Below are positions 24,777 through 33,797 of a stretch of 64,000 nt of DNA, one piece after another. The notes under the pieces are model-generated. The model was not told the origin of the DNA and searched no databases. It was given only the letters and a program-made list of their open reading frames with translations. The position numbers and the translations under genes are program-made. Numbering within the stretch: the first letter of the stretch is position 1; each line of letters begins with the position of its first letter. Source of the stretch: Bacteroidota bacterium (GTDB taxonomy: Bacteria; Bacteroidota; Bacteroidia; Chitinophagales; Chitinophagaceae); the NCBI GenBank assembly GCA_023417815.1, contig JAEZEI010000064.1, positions 108,176 to 172,175 on the forward strand, read 5' to 3'.

Positions 24777-27278
24777 ATGAATTTTGAAGGTGAACATCTC
24801 CTGCCCGGACAGATAGGGCATTTATTGGTTATCCTGGCTTTCTTTTCTTCGATCGTTGCAACAGTATCTTATTTCTTCTCCATAAAAAGCAATTCAGCTA
24901 ATGATGCGCTGAACTGGACAAGGCTTGCCCGCGGAGCTTTTCTCACCCAGGCCCTGAGCGGCTTTATTGTTTTCGGAATAATTATTTATATCTGTTCCAA
25001 CCATTACTTCGAATACATGTATGCCTATAAGCATGCATCACTGGAACTCGAATACAAATACCTGCTCGCCTGTATCTGGGAGGGTCAGGAAGGAAGTTTT
25101 CTGCTTTGGTCATTATGGCACAGTATACTGGGATTAATCCTGATGCGGAGGGCTGGAACGTGGGAACAGCCTGTTATAGGAATGCTTAGCCTCGCACAAT
25201 TATTCTTAATGCTGATGATCCTGGGTATTTATGTGGGAGATATCAGAATCGGTAACAGCCTGTTTGCATTAACAAGGAATGAAATAGAAGCGCCTATCTT
25301 TTCCCAGCCAAACTACCTGAACTTCATCCGTGATGGCCTTGGCCTGAACGTACTGCTCAGGAATTACTGGATGGTTATTCACCCCCCGGTACTTTTCCTG
25401 GGGTTTGCACTTACGCTAGTTCCATTTGCCTATGCAACCGGAGGGTTGATCACAAAACGTTATGGAGACTGGGTAAAACCAGCCATGCCATGGGCTCTTG
25501 CCTGTGCTGCACTACTAGGTGCAGGGATCATGATGGGCGGTAAATGGGCGTACGAATCATTAAGTTTCGGAGGTTACTGGGCATGGGACCCGGTTGAGAA
25601 TGCATCGCTTGTTCCGTGGTTGATCATGATCGCCGGCCTGCATACCATGCTAATTTATAAAGCCACGGGGCACTCACTTAAGGCAAGCTATCTATTTATG
25701 ATCCTGTCTTTTGTCTTTGTGCTTTATTCTACATTTCTTACACGCACAGGAATTTTGGGTGACACCTCGGTTCACTCTTTCACAGAAGCCGGAAGTGCTA
25801 TAAATATAATGATCGGATTGTTCGTTTTATCGTTTACAGTTCCGCCGCTGGCCCTTTTCATAATGCAGAATAAGCAAATCCCTTCAATTCAAAAGGAAGA
25901 ATCTACCAGTTCAAGAGAATTCTGGATGTATGTGGGTTCACTTGTAATATTCCTAACGGCGATCTTTATCATTGCAAAAACATCTTTCCCGGTATATAAT
26001 AAAGTTTTCGGGACCAATTTCGCCCCTCCTGAAGATGTTGAGTTCTCCTTTAATAAGGTAGTGATCCTCGTAGCCATCATTATTGGAATTCTTTCTGCGA
26101 TCGGTCAATACCTGAAGTATAAATCCACTGGCAATAATTATTTCCTTAGGAAGATAATGTGGCCTACGCTTGTTGCTGCGCTTATAACAGGAACAATGGC
26201 GATTTATTATCCTTTTGAATATTATAAATACGGCGCAGGCTTCTTAGGAGCGATCTATACAGCTATGTTCGCCTCTGTTTATGCAGTGGTTGCAAATGGC
26301 TTTTATATTTTTAGTGTACTTAAGGGCAAATTCAGGGTTGCCGGGGGGTCGGTTGCACACCTTGGATTTTCACTCATGATCGCAGGGATGCTGATTTCAA
26401 GCAGCAATAAACAGGTGATCAGCAGCAGCCTTGTCAACGGTATAACATTCGCATCAGGTACGGACCCTATGACCAAGCAGGCTGATGACCCGCAGGAAAA
26501 TCTTACACTCATCCGGGATGTGCCTACACGGATGGGCCCATACGAAGTAACTTATACGCATGATTCATTGGGCCACGAAAAAGGCAGGAAATTCTATCAT
26601 CTTGAATTCAGGGAGAGAGAAGGAAACGACAGGTTTGTGCTAAACCCTGATGTTTACCTGATGAAGGATAACAATATGAGCAGCAACCCCGATACACGCT
26701 CCTATCTTACGAAAGATATCTTCACCTATATCTCTTATGCACTTAACGATAAGCAGCAGGAAGATACCACCAGCTTCAGGGAAAGCATACTTCATGAGGG
26801 AGATACCGTTTTCTACAGCAATGGTTACATTATCCTAAATAAGGTATTCCGCAACCCATCTGCAGGAAAATATAATTTCAAATCCACTGATGCTGCTCTT
26901 GCAGCAGATCTGACAGTTGTTTCAAAGGATACAGTTAAATATGCAGCAATGCCGGCCATCCAGGTCATGGAATCTGCCATTATCCATCATGATGATACTT
27001 TATATGCTCAGAATCTTTTCCTGCGCTTTAGCGGTGTAACCGACGATCACCAGATCAAGTTAGGAATAAAAGAAAGCGACAGGATGATAGATTTCGTTAC
27101 CGTGAAAACGTACGTATTTCCATTTATTAACCTTGTTTGGCTTGGACTCATTATGATGTGCTTCGGTGTTTTCATGAGCATGGTTTACAGGGCCAACTGG
27201 TCTCCTTTGAAATCAGGCATTACACTGTTATTGCTGGCTATAGGACTGTTCTATATGTTCCTGCTTGCAAATAATTGA
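24777..27278 (+). CDS. ccmF: Cytochrome c-type biogenesis protein CcmF (heme lyase)
   Basis: CcmF belongs to the HemeHandling protein family and carries heme from CcmE to apocytochrome c. The 833-residue membrane protein has many helices, the WWD domain FGGYWAWDPVENASLVPWL near residue 265, the conserved LRNYWMVIHPPVLFLGFA before it, and a large periplasmic segment (about residues 570-760) ahead of the last helices, as in CcmF. A GTG three bases upstream (24774) is the alternative start. It is co-oriented with ccmE. Confidence 0.95.
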   Translation: MNFEGEHLLPGQIGHLLVILAFFSSIVATVSYFFSIKSNSANDALNWTRLARGAFLTQALSGFIVFGIIIYICSNHYFEYMYAYKHASLELEYKYLLACIWEGQEGSFLLWSLWHSILGLILMRRAGTWEQPVIGMLSLAQLFLMLMILGIYVGDIRIGNSLFALTRNEIEAPIFSQPNYLNFIRDGLGLNVLLRNYWMVIHPPVLFLGFALTLVPFAYATGGLITKRYGDWVKPAMPWALACAALLGAGIMMGGKWAYESLSFGGYWAWDPVENASLVPWLIMIAGLHTMLIYKATGHSLKASYLFMILSFVFVLYSTFLTRTGILGDTSVHSFTEAGSAINIMIGLFVLSFTVPPLALFIMQNKQIPSIQKEESTSSREFWMYVGSLVIFLTAIFIIAKTSFPVYNKVFGTNFAPPEDVEFSFNKVVILVAIIIGILSAIGQYLKYKSTGNNYFLRKIMWPTLVAALITGTMAIYYPFEYYKYGAGFLGAIYTAMFASVYAVVANGFYIFSVLKGKFRVAGGSVAHLGFSLMIAGMLISSSNKQVISSSLVNGITFASGTDPMTKQADDPQENLTLIRDVPTRMGPYEVTYTHDSLGHEKGRKFYHLEFREREGNDRFVLNPDVYLMKDNNMSSNPDTRSYLTKDIFTYISYALNDKQQEDTTSFRESILHEGDTVFYSNGYIILNKVFRNPSAGKYNFKSTDAALAADLTVVSKDTVKYAAMPAIQVMESAIIHHDDTLYAQNLFLRFSGVTDDHQIKLGIKESDRMIDFVTVKTYVFPFINLVWLGLIMMCFGVFMSMVYRANWSPLKSGITLLLLAIGLFYMFLLANN

Positions 27279-27363
27279 TGCTGCAGCTTTTCACGATTTC
27301 TTAAGGTTACCTTAACCATTCGCGGGTATTAATATGCGGACTTAAATTTTTATATTTACGTAT

Positions 27364-27981
27364 ATGATCTCCCGTTCCCTGAGGTTTATCTTCCTCATGC
27401 TGCTTTTGCCTGGTTGGGCCTTCGCCCAGGCAAATGATACGCTCACGACTTATGCAGTCGTTTTGAATGGGGACACAATGGAAGCAAAGACTCTATCGAC
27501 ACTTTTTCTTTACGGTAAACTCACAGATGGAAAACTTAGTGATAAGGCAAAATATAACAGGTTGCGGAATGCAGTGTATGTTACCTACCCGTATGCCCGC
27601 AGGGCCGGGGCAATTATGAATGAAATGAACCTTCATTTGCTTACCGTTAAGGATAAGGATGAAAGAAAGAAATACATTCGAAGCCGTGAAAAGGACCTGA
27701 AGAAGGAATTTACCAATCCGCTTACCAACCTTTCCGTATACCAGGGAAAGGTGTTGATGAAACTGATCAACAGGGAAACAGGGAATAATTGCTACGAGAT
27801 CATTCAGGAATATCGTGGCGGATTCACTGCCCGGGTCTGGCAAACGGTCGCTTTTGTTTTCAATTCCAATCTTAAGCAACCATATGACCCCAAATCCGAT
27901 GATGCACTCATAGAAAGGTTTGTTAAAGAAGTTCAGCGTATGCACGGTTTTACTGATCGTCCGCGCCTCGCCATGATGTAG
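27364..27981 (+). CDS. DUF4294 exported protein
   Basis: The 205-residue protein has a signal peptide (FIFLMLLLPGWAFAQA, cleavage near residue 22) and then a single domain matching DUF4294 of Bacteroidota: RLRNAVYVTYPYARRAGAIM, the charged KDERKKYIRSREKDLKKEF and the block KVLMKLINRETGNNCYEIIQ. It is presumably periplasmic; its function is not established. It stands alone between ccmF and bshB1, 85 bases after ccmF. Confidence 0.82.
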   Translation: MISRSLRFIFLMLLLPGWAFAQANDTLTTYAVVLNGDTMEAKTLSTLFLYGKLTDGKLSDKAKYNRLRNAVYVTYPYARRAGAIMNEMNLHLLTVKDKDERKKYIRSREKDLKKEFTNPLTNLSVYQGKVLMKLINRETGNNCYEIIQEYRGGFTARVWQTVAFVFNSNLKQPYDPKSDDALIERFVKEVQRMHGFTDRPRLAMM

Positions 27982-28027
27982 GCCATTATTATTGCCTGTA
28001 CTACAATATTTTTTAATTTTTAAGGAG

Positions 28028-28035
28028 TACCTTCG
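28028..28035 (+). promoter_or_regulatory. Possible -7 element of bshB1
   Basis: TACCTTCG, one base off TAnnTTTG and identical to the predicted groES -7 element, 22 bases before the bshB1 ATG. Confidence 0.3.
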
Positions 28036-28057
28036 TCTAAATTGGCTTTCAAGGGGT

Positions 28058-28786
28058 ATGAAATTACATGTGCTTGCATTTGGCGTCCACCCGGATGATG
28101 TTGAATTAAGTTGCTCAGGCACCCTTCTCGTAGAAAAATCTCGTGGCCACAGTACCGGAATTGTAGATCTCACCAGGGGCGAACTTGGAACGAGAGGTAC
28201 CGCAGAAACACGCGACAAAGAAGCAGCAGATTCAGCAGAAATACTTGGAGTCGACATCCGCGAAAACCTGGGAATGAAAGATGGCTTTTTTGTGAATGAT
28301 GAAGCTCACCAACGCCAGGTAATCTCTATGATCAGGAAGTATCAGCCGGAGATCATTTTATGCAATGCCCCTGAAGACAGGCATCCTGACCATGGAAGAA
28401 GCGCCTCACTTGTGGCAGATGCTGCATTTTTGAGCGGGCTTAGAAAGATAAATACAGAACTTGACGGACAGCAACAAGAAGCATGGAGGCCAAAATATGT
28501 TCTGCATTATATCCAGGACCGTTATTTAAAGCCGGATGTGGTTATCGACATTTCTTCCTTTTTTGACAAAAAAATGGAAGCTGTCAAGGCCTTTAAAACG
28601 CAATTTCATAACCCGGGGATTGATGAGCCCCAAACCTATATTTCAACGCCCGGATTCCTGGATAGTATTAAGTACCGGGCACAGATGTTTGGCAAATTAA
28701 TTGGAGTTGATTATGCCGAAGGGTTTATCTCATCAAAAACAATTGGAATCAGGTCGCTCAATGACCTGATCCTTCAGAATACATAA
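28058..28786 (+). CDS. bshB1: Bacillithiol biosynthesis deacetylase BshB1
   Basis: BshB1 removes the acetyl group from N-acetylglucosaminyl-malate, the middle step of bacillithiol synthesis, using zinc. The 242-residue product has the LmbE/PIG-L motifs HPDD (GVHPDDVELSCSGTLL, residues 9-24), RGELGTRGT, and APEDRHPDHGRSA holding the third zinc ligand. ATG 28058 is preceded by AAGGGG and begins MKLHVLAFGVHPDD, the family start; an upstream in-frame ATG (27992) adds 22 unrelated residues. BshA and BshC are not in the window. The desaturase gene follows after 9 bases. Confidence 0.92.
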   Translation: MKLHVLAFGVHPDDVELSCSGTLLVEKSRGHSTGIVDLTRGELGTRGTAETRDKEAADSAEILGVDIRENLGMKDGFFVNDEAHQRQVISMIRKYQPEIILCNAPEDRHPDHGRSASLVADAAFLSGLRKINTELDGQQQEAWRPKYVLHYIQDRYLKPDVVIDISSFFDKKMEAVKAFKTQFHNPGIDEPQTYISTPGFLDSIKYRAQMFGKLIGVDYAEGFISSKTIGIRSLNDLILQNT

Positions 28787-28795
28787 TTAATTACA

Positions 28796-29869
28796 ATGTC
28801 AACACCAAAGTTTGCCAACATCAAAGGCTCTAATTTTCACCAGGAATTAAAACGCAGGGTAAACAAATATTTTGAGGAGAACAGGAAACAGAGTTCAGGA
28901 AACGCTGCACTTTATTTCAAAGCAATCTTATTATTCTCAGCTTATATAGCAGTCTATATTCATCTTGTTTTTTTCACTCCTCCCGGGTGGATCGCGATTT
29001 TTGAATGCCTTCTGATGGGTGCATTAACAGCAGCAATTGGCTTTAACGTTATGCATGATGGAGCTCACGGCAGTTTCAGCCAGAGTAAAATGGTAAATAA
29101 ACTTGCAGCTTTTTCGGCAAATATCCTGGGAGCCAGCAGTATCATGTGGAATATCAAGCATAATATCATACACCATACCTATACCAATATCGATGGCGTA
29201 GATGATGATATTGAGATAAAGCCTTTGTTAAGGATGTGTAGTACGCAGAAAAAAAGATGGATCCACAGGTTCCAGCATATTTATGTATGGTTCCTTTACA
29301 CCCTGCTTCTCCTTGTATGGTTGTTTGTGTCAGATTATACAAAATATTTCAGGAAGAAGATCGGTGATGTGCCTATCAAGAAACTCACCGCATATGATCA
29401 TGTTGCATTCTGGGGTGCCAAGATCGGTTATGCACTTGGGATGATCGTAATCCCTATCTATATGGTAGGATTCCTTCCATGGTTACTGGGCTTCCTTACA
29501 ATGGCCTTGTTTTCAGGCTTCGTGTTGAGCATAGTATTCCAACTTGCGCACACCGTTGAGCACACTGCTTTTCCGGTTCCTGCTGAAAATACCAATAAGA
29601 TCGAAGAAGAATGGGCAATTCACCAGCTGCAGACGACGGCAAATTTTGCAACAAATAATAAAGTGATCTCCTGGTTGGTGGGAGGACTTAATTTCCAGAT
29701 AGAACATCACCTTTTCCCAAGAATTTCGCATATTCACTATCCTGCGATCAGTAAGATCATCCGTCGCACCTGCGAAGAATTCAACATACGGTACATTGAA
29801 TATCCGCGAATGACGCAGGCTATAGCCAGTCATGCTTCCTACCTGAAAAAAATGGGAACGGCCGACTGA
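28796..29869 (+). CDS. Membrane fatty acid desaturase
   Basis: Members insert a double bond into an acyl chain using a di-iron centre and oxygen. The 357-residue protein carries the three histidine boxes: HDGAH (residues 87-91), HNIIHH (122-127) and QIEHH (near 301-305), the last with Gln replacing His as in front-end and linoleoyl-CoA type desaturases. There are two pairs of membrane helices (about 45-85 and 170-240). No fused cytochrome b5 is present. It follows bshB1 closely and converges on glnS, whose stop begins one base later. Regioselectivity cannot be read from sequence. Confidence 0.9.
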   Translation: MSTPKFANIKGSNFHQELKRRVNKYFEENRKQSSGNAALYFKAILLFSAYIAVYIHLVFFTPPGWIAIFECLLMGALTAAIGFNVMHDGAHGSFSQSKMVNKLAAFSANILGASSIMWNIKHNIIHHTYTNIDGVDDDIEIKPLLRMCSTQKKRWIHRFQHIYVWFLYTLLLLVWLFVSDYTKYFRKKIGDVPIKKLTAYDHVAFWGAKIGYALGMIVIPIYMVGFLPWLLGFLTMALFSGFVLSIVFQLAHTVEHTAFPVPAENTNKIEEEWAIHQLQTTANFATNNKVISWLVGGLNFQIEHHLFPRISHIHYPAISKIIRRTCEEFNIRYIEYPRMTQAIASHASYLKKMGTAD

Positions 29870-31513
29870 TCACTTACCCGGTGACCAGGTGTCTTTCAAA
29901 GTAACTGTTCTGTTGAAAATAAGAGAGCCAGGCTGTGAATGCTTGTCTACACAGTAATATCCTTTACGCAGGAACTGGAAATGCTGCCCGGGTTTAGCTG
30001 ATGCCAGAACAGGTTCAGCATATCCTTTCACCACTTTTAAGGAGTCGGGGTTGATATAGCTTTTAAAATCTCCCTCTTCCTTTGAAGGATCCTCTACTTT
30101 GAAAAGCCGGTCATATTCATTCACAGTAACTTCGATGGTATCTTTTGCATTAACCCAGTGAATAGTTCCTTTTGGATTTAATCCTGAAGTATCTGACCCA
30201 CTTTTACTCTCCGGAAAATAAGTACACTCAAGGATAGTTTCCCCTGCATCCTTTATTACGTTATCGCACCGAATAATATATGCGCCTTTTAACCGCACTA
30301 TTCCTCCGGGGAAAAGCCTGAAGTATTTCTTCGGAGGATCTTCCATAAAATCCGAAGATTCAATAAGTATCTCACGGCTGAAAGGAACATCCCTCACTTC
30401 TTTTTCATCTCCGGCAGCGTTCTCTTCAATACGAAGATTTTCCACTTTTGTTTCATAATTGGTAATGACCACCTTTACCGGGTCAAATACCACCATTCTG
30501 CGCAACGCTCTTTTATTCAGGTCTTCCCGGACACAAAATTCAAGCAATCCAACATCTGTAAGATTCTCTCTTTTAGCTGCACCTATCCGCGAACAGAATT
30601 CCCGGATACTTTCCGGAGTGTATCCTCTCCTACGCATTCCACTTATGGTAGGCATCCTGGGATCATCCCAACCATCAACATGCTTCTCATTTACCAGTTG
30701 CAAAAGTTTTCTTTTGCTCATAACTGTATAGCTCAGGTTCTTTCTCGCGAATTCGTATTGCCTGCTTGGATAGATCTCAAGTTTTTCGATCAGCCAGTCA
30801 TAAAGCTCGCGGTGTGGTACAAACTCAAGAGTGCAAATACTGTGGGTGATATGCTCTATTGAATCACTTTGACCATGAGCAAAATCGTACATAGGATAGA
30901 TGCACCACTTATCCCCCGTACGGTGATGATGTGCATGTTTTATCCTGTAAAGAAGAGGATCGCGCATCAGCATATTTGGCGAAGCCATATCGATCTTTGC
31001 CCTAAGAGTATAAGCGCCGTCAGTGAACTCACCCTTGCGCATTCTTGCAAAAAGATCAAGATTCTCTTCTACCGGACGGTCGCGGTAAGGACTATCCTTT
31101 CCAGGCTGAGTCGGCGTACCTTTAAGTTCGGCGATCTGGTCAGGGCTAAGTTCATCAACGTAGGCAAGGCCCTTTTTGATAAGTTTCACTGCATATCCAT
31201 ACAAATCCTCGAAATAATCCGAAGCATATCTTTCATTCTTCCATTCAAATCCAAGCCAGCGGATATCTTCCTTTATGCTTTCAACATATTCAGTTTCTTC
31301 GGTAACAGGGTTTGTATCATCGAACCGGAGATTTGTATAACCAGGATATTTCTGGGTTAAACCAAAATTCAGGCATATGCTGGTTGCATGCCCCATATGA
31401 AGATACCCGTTCGGTTCGGGTGGGAAGCGGGTTACAATAGAGGTATGCTTCCCATTCCTAAGGTCTTCTTCAATTATCTCCTCTAGAAAGTTCAGGCTTT
31501 TATCTTCATTCAT
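29870..31513 (-). CDS. glnS: Glutaminyl-tRNA synthetase
   Basis: This class I synthetase charges tRNA-Gln directly. The 547-residue protein starts with the catalytic core containing FPPEPNGYLHMGHATSICLN (HIGH motif as HMGH), then DDTNP, SYTVMSKRKLLQLV (KMSKS motif as VMSKR) and the two C-terminal beta-barrel anticodon domains. The FPPEPNGYLHMGHA and DDTNP sequence separates GlnRS from bacterial GltX. It is followed on the same strand by nothing; the membrane protein gene lies just upstream (3 bases), so both may share a transcript. Confidence 0.96.
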   Translation of the reverse strand: MNEDKSLNFLEEIIEEDLRNGKHTSIVTRFPPEPNGYLHMGHATSICLNFGLTQKYPGYTNLRFDDTNPVTEETEYVESIKEDIRWLGFEWKNERYASDYFEDLYGYAVKLIKKGLAYVDELSPDQIAELKGTPTQPGKDSPYRDRPVEENLDLFARMRKGEFTDGAYTLRAKIDMASPNMLMRDPLLYRIKHAHHHRTGDKWCIYPMYDFAHGQSDSIEHITHSICTLEFVPHRELYDWLIEKLEIYPSRQYEFARKNLSYTVMSKRKLLQLVNEKHVDGWDDPRMPTISGMRRRGYTPESIREFCSRIGAAKRENLTDVGLLEFCVREDLNKRALRRMVVFDPVKVVITNYETKVENLRIEENAAGDEKEVRDVPFSREILIESSDFMEDPPKKYFRLFPGGIVRLKGAYIIRCDNVIKDAGETILECTYFPESKSGSDTSGLNPKGTIHWVNAKDTIEVTVNEYDRLFKVEDPSKEEGDFKSYINPDSLKVVKGYAEPVLASAKPGQHFQFLRKGYYCVDKHSQPGSLIFNRTVTLKDTWSPGK

Positions 31514-31516
31514 GAT

Positions 31517-31930
31517 TTACTGCTTTCCGGGCATTTTTACGTTTCCTGGAAATAAGGTTGAGATCAAAATTATCGGCGAAAGGATAATTATCAGGTAAAT
31601 TCCTGCAAGTTTTTCCACTTCACCAGAGAACATTGAACTTGTAAAAATTATAAAGGTTCTTATGCAATAAGCTACCAGCAAAGCTCCCAGGAATACATTG
31701 ACTCTTTTGGCCCAGATACGTGGCAGCAGCATGAGCGACAGGATCAATACTGTTAGAATAGTTATAGCCAGTCCTGCCCTGCCATAATAATTACCATTGC
31801 TGAAACGCTCAACTTTAAAGCCGGTAAAGGTGAGGTCGGGGCCGTTATAATGTACCCATGGAATAAAGCAAGCGCCCATTAAAAGCAGGCATGAAATTAT
31901 TCCTGTAAACTGGAAGATCCGGTTCATCAT
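31517..31930 (-). CDS. Small multi-helix membrane protein, unknown function
   Basis: The 137-residue protein has about four hydrophobic segments (residues 8-25, 52-70, 73-92, 108-125) separated by short charged loops, including VHYNGPDLTFTGFKVERFSNGNYYGRAG between the first two, likely outside the cytoplasm. I do not recognise a family. It is directly upstream of glnS and directly downstream of the tRNA-Cys terminator. Function unknown. Confidence 0.65.
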   Translation of the reverse strand: MMNRIFQFTGIISCLLLMGACFIPWVHYNGPDLTFTGFKVERFSNGNYYGRAGLAITILTVLILSLMLLPRIWAKRVNVFLGALLVAYCIRTFIIFTSSMFSGEVEKLAGIYLIIILSPIILISTLFPGNVKMPGKQ

Positions 31931-31939
31931 ATATTAAAA

Positions 31940-31961
31940 ATCGCCCCGTTAGCGGGGCGAT
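31940..31961 (-). terminator. Terminator after tRNA-Cys
   Basis: On the minus strand ATCGCCCCG and CGGGGCGAT form a 9-bp GC-rich stem with a 4-base loop, followed by TTTTTAAT, 4 bases after the tRNA. Confidence 0.85.
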
Positions 31962-31965
31962 CAGG

Positions 31966-32036
31966 AGGTCCCTAGCGGATTCGAACCGCTGTAGAAGCTT
32001 TTGCAGAGCTTTGCCTAGCCACTCGGCCAAAGGACC
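31966..32036 (-). tRNA. tRNA-Cys (anticodon GCA)
   Basis: The minus strand folds into a 71-base cloverleaf. The acceptor stem is GGTCCTT with AGGGACC, the D stem GCC/GGC, the anticodon stem AAGCT/AGCTT around loop CTGCAAA (anticodon GCA), and the T arm is AGCGG-TTCGAAT-CCGCT. The discriminator base is U, as in tRNA-Cys. The 3' CCA is not encoded. A strong terminator follows. Confidence 0.95.
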
Positions 32037-32117
32037 ATTCAATTAAACCCTTCGGGTTGGTTTTGAGTGTGTGCAAAATAAGGTAATTTTAGCGACATTC
32101 TAAAAACTACTGTGTTG

Positions 32118-33002
32118 ATGAAAGCTGCAGCAAATACCATTGCCCCTTCCGAACTCATAATTAATGCCCGGGGTGCAATTTACCATATCGACTGCCTTCC
32201 GGAAGAGATCGCGCATACTATAATTACTGTAGGTGACCCTGCCAGGGTAGCTGCGGTAAGTAAACATTTTGATTCTATAGAATATAAGAATTCCCATCGC
32301 GAATTCGTGACTCATACTGGTTTTATTGGAAAAAAGAGGCTTACTGTTATCAGTACCGGAATTGGACCGGACAATATTGATATTGTTTTAAACGAACTTG
32401 ATGCCCTGGTCAACATTGATCTTTCTTCACGAACCGTAAAACCAGATCTTACCAGCCTGAATATAATCAGGATGGGCACCAGTGGATCGCTTCAAAAGGA
32501 AATTCCGGTAGATAGCCTTGTCGCCGGAACTCATGCGATCGGCCTCGACAACCTACTCAGCTATTATAAGCACATTAATAATGAAGAAGAGAAGCAAATT
32601 TTACAAGCCTTTGTAACACATACGCAGCTCAGCCACGGAATATTTCCCTACCTGCACAGTGGCAGCGTAAAACTCCTGAAAACTTTTGTGGAAGGTTTTC
32701 ACCATGGTATAACAGTTACCTGCCCCGGTTTTTATGGACCACAGGGCCGGGTTTTACGAATGGGACTCGCACAACCCCAACTCATCGACAGCCTTACCAC
32801 GTTTAATTTTGGCCAGCACAGGATCTCCAATTTTGAAATGGAAACATCAGCCATATATGGTATGGGCAGGATTCTTGGGCACCATTGTGTAAGTCTTAAT
32901 GCGATTGTGGCCAACAGGATAACACATGAATTCAGTAAAGATGGCAGCGCTGCTGTTGAAAAACTCATAAAAAAGGGGCTGGAAATGCTCTCTGCTTCCT
33001 GA
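32118..33002 (+). CDS. Nucleoside phosphorylase (uridine phosphorylase type)
   Basis: PNP/UDP-family enzymes cleave nucleosides with phosphate to base and ribose-1-phosphate. The 294-residue protein shows TVGDPARVAAVSKHF, GIGPDNIDIVLNEL (phosphate site), IIRMGTSGSLQ and the C-terminal SNFEMETSAIYGMGRI with the ribose-binding Met-Glu. It is longer than E. coli Udp (about 253). ATG 32118 is preferred over the adjacent GTG 32112 and TTG 32115. dapF starts one base after its stop, so it heads a four-gene operon through 35770. Confidence 0.88.
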   Translation: MKAAANTIAPSELIINARGAIYHIDCLPEEIAHTIITVGDPARVAAVSKHFDSIEYKNSHREFVTHTGFIGKKRLTVISTGIGPDNIDIVLNELDALVNIDLSSRTVKPDLTSLNIIRMGTSGSLQKEIPVDSLVAGTHAIGLDNLLSYYKHINNEEEKQILQAFVTHTQLSHGIFPYLHSGSVKLLKTFVEGFHHGITVTCPGFYGPQGRVLRMGLAQPQLIDSLTTFNFGQHRISNFEMETSAIYGMGRILGHHCVSLNAIVANRITHEFSKDGSAAVEKLIKKGLEMLSAS

Positions 33003-33003
33003 T

Positions 33004-33789
33004 ATGCAAATCGAATTCTATAAATACCAGGCCACAGGAAATGATTTTGTTATTCTCGATAACAGGGAAGAAATATATTCAAACCTCACTGAGGAGATCA
33101 TTAACAGGATCTGTCACCGCCGTTTTGGTATTGGGGCCGATGGCCTTATGCTGATGAACAGGAGCAGTGAATATGACTTTGAAATGATCTATTATAATTC
33201 CGACGGTAACTTAAGCAGTATGTGCGGGAATGGAGGAAGGTGTATGGTGAAGTTTGCATATGACCTGGGTTTGAAGAGGTATACTTACCGGTTCATGGCC
33301 GTGGACGGCTACCATGAAGCAGAGATCGATAAGAATGGCTGGATCCGTTTAAAAATGAATGACGTCAATGATGTTTCAGCATTTGATACGATATCCGTAC
33401 TTGATACTGGCTCACCACATTATGTGAAGTTCGTTACAAATGCCGGCGCTATGAATGTGGTACAGGAAGGCAGGGAGATCAGGAATTCCAAAAAATTCAT
33501 GCCGGGAGGTATAAATGTGAATTTTGTAGAGCAGACGGGCGAGGATGAGATCTTCGTTCGCACTTATGAAAGAGGAGTTGAAGATGAAACGCTGAGTTGT
33601 GGCACAGGGGCTACCGCTGCTGCACTGATCGCAGCCCATAATGAAAAAGGATTTAACCGGGTAGCAGTAAAAACCCCGGGAGGAAACCTAAGCGTAGAAT
33701 ATAATAAGATCGATGACCAGCATTTCGAGAATGTATGGTTATGCGGCCCTGCTGAATTCGTATTTAAAGGAATTATCGAAATAAACTAA
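33004..33789 (+). CDS. dapF: Diaminopimelate epimerase
   Basis: DapF interconverts LL- and meso-diaminopimelate, giving the peptidoglycan cross-link residue and the lysine precursor. The 261-residue protein begins with the family start FYKYQATGNDFVILDNRE and has the two catalytic cysteines in SSMCGNGGRCMVKFA (the first Cys) and ETLSCGTGATAAALIAA. The length is slightly short but normal. It is the second gene of the operon, one base after the phosphorylase gene and 8 bases before the corA-like gene. Confidence 0.96.
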   Translation: MQIEFYKYQATGNDFVILDNREEIYSNLTEEIINRICHRRFGIGADGLMLMNRSSEYDFEMIYYNSDGNLSSMCGNGGRCMVKFAYDLGLKRYTYRFMAVDGYHEAEIDKNGWIRLKMNDVNDVSAFDTISVLDTGSPHYVKFVTNAGAMNVVQEGREIRNSKKFMPGGINVNFVEQTGEDEIFVRTYERGVEDETLSCGTGATAAALIAAHNEKGFNRVAVKTPGGNLSVEYNKIDDQHFENVWLCGPAEFVFKGIIEIN

Positions 33790-33797
33790 CCTGCTAA

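Noticed and set aside
27493..28257. 254-codon minus-strand frame
   Set aside because: It is antisense to DUF4294 and bshB1, which both have clear family motifs.
31845..32042. 65-codon minus-strand frame
   Set aside because: It runs through the tRNA-Cys gene and its terminator.
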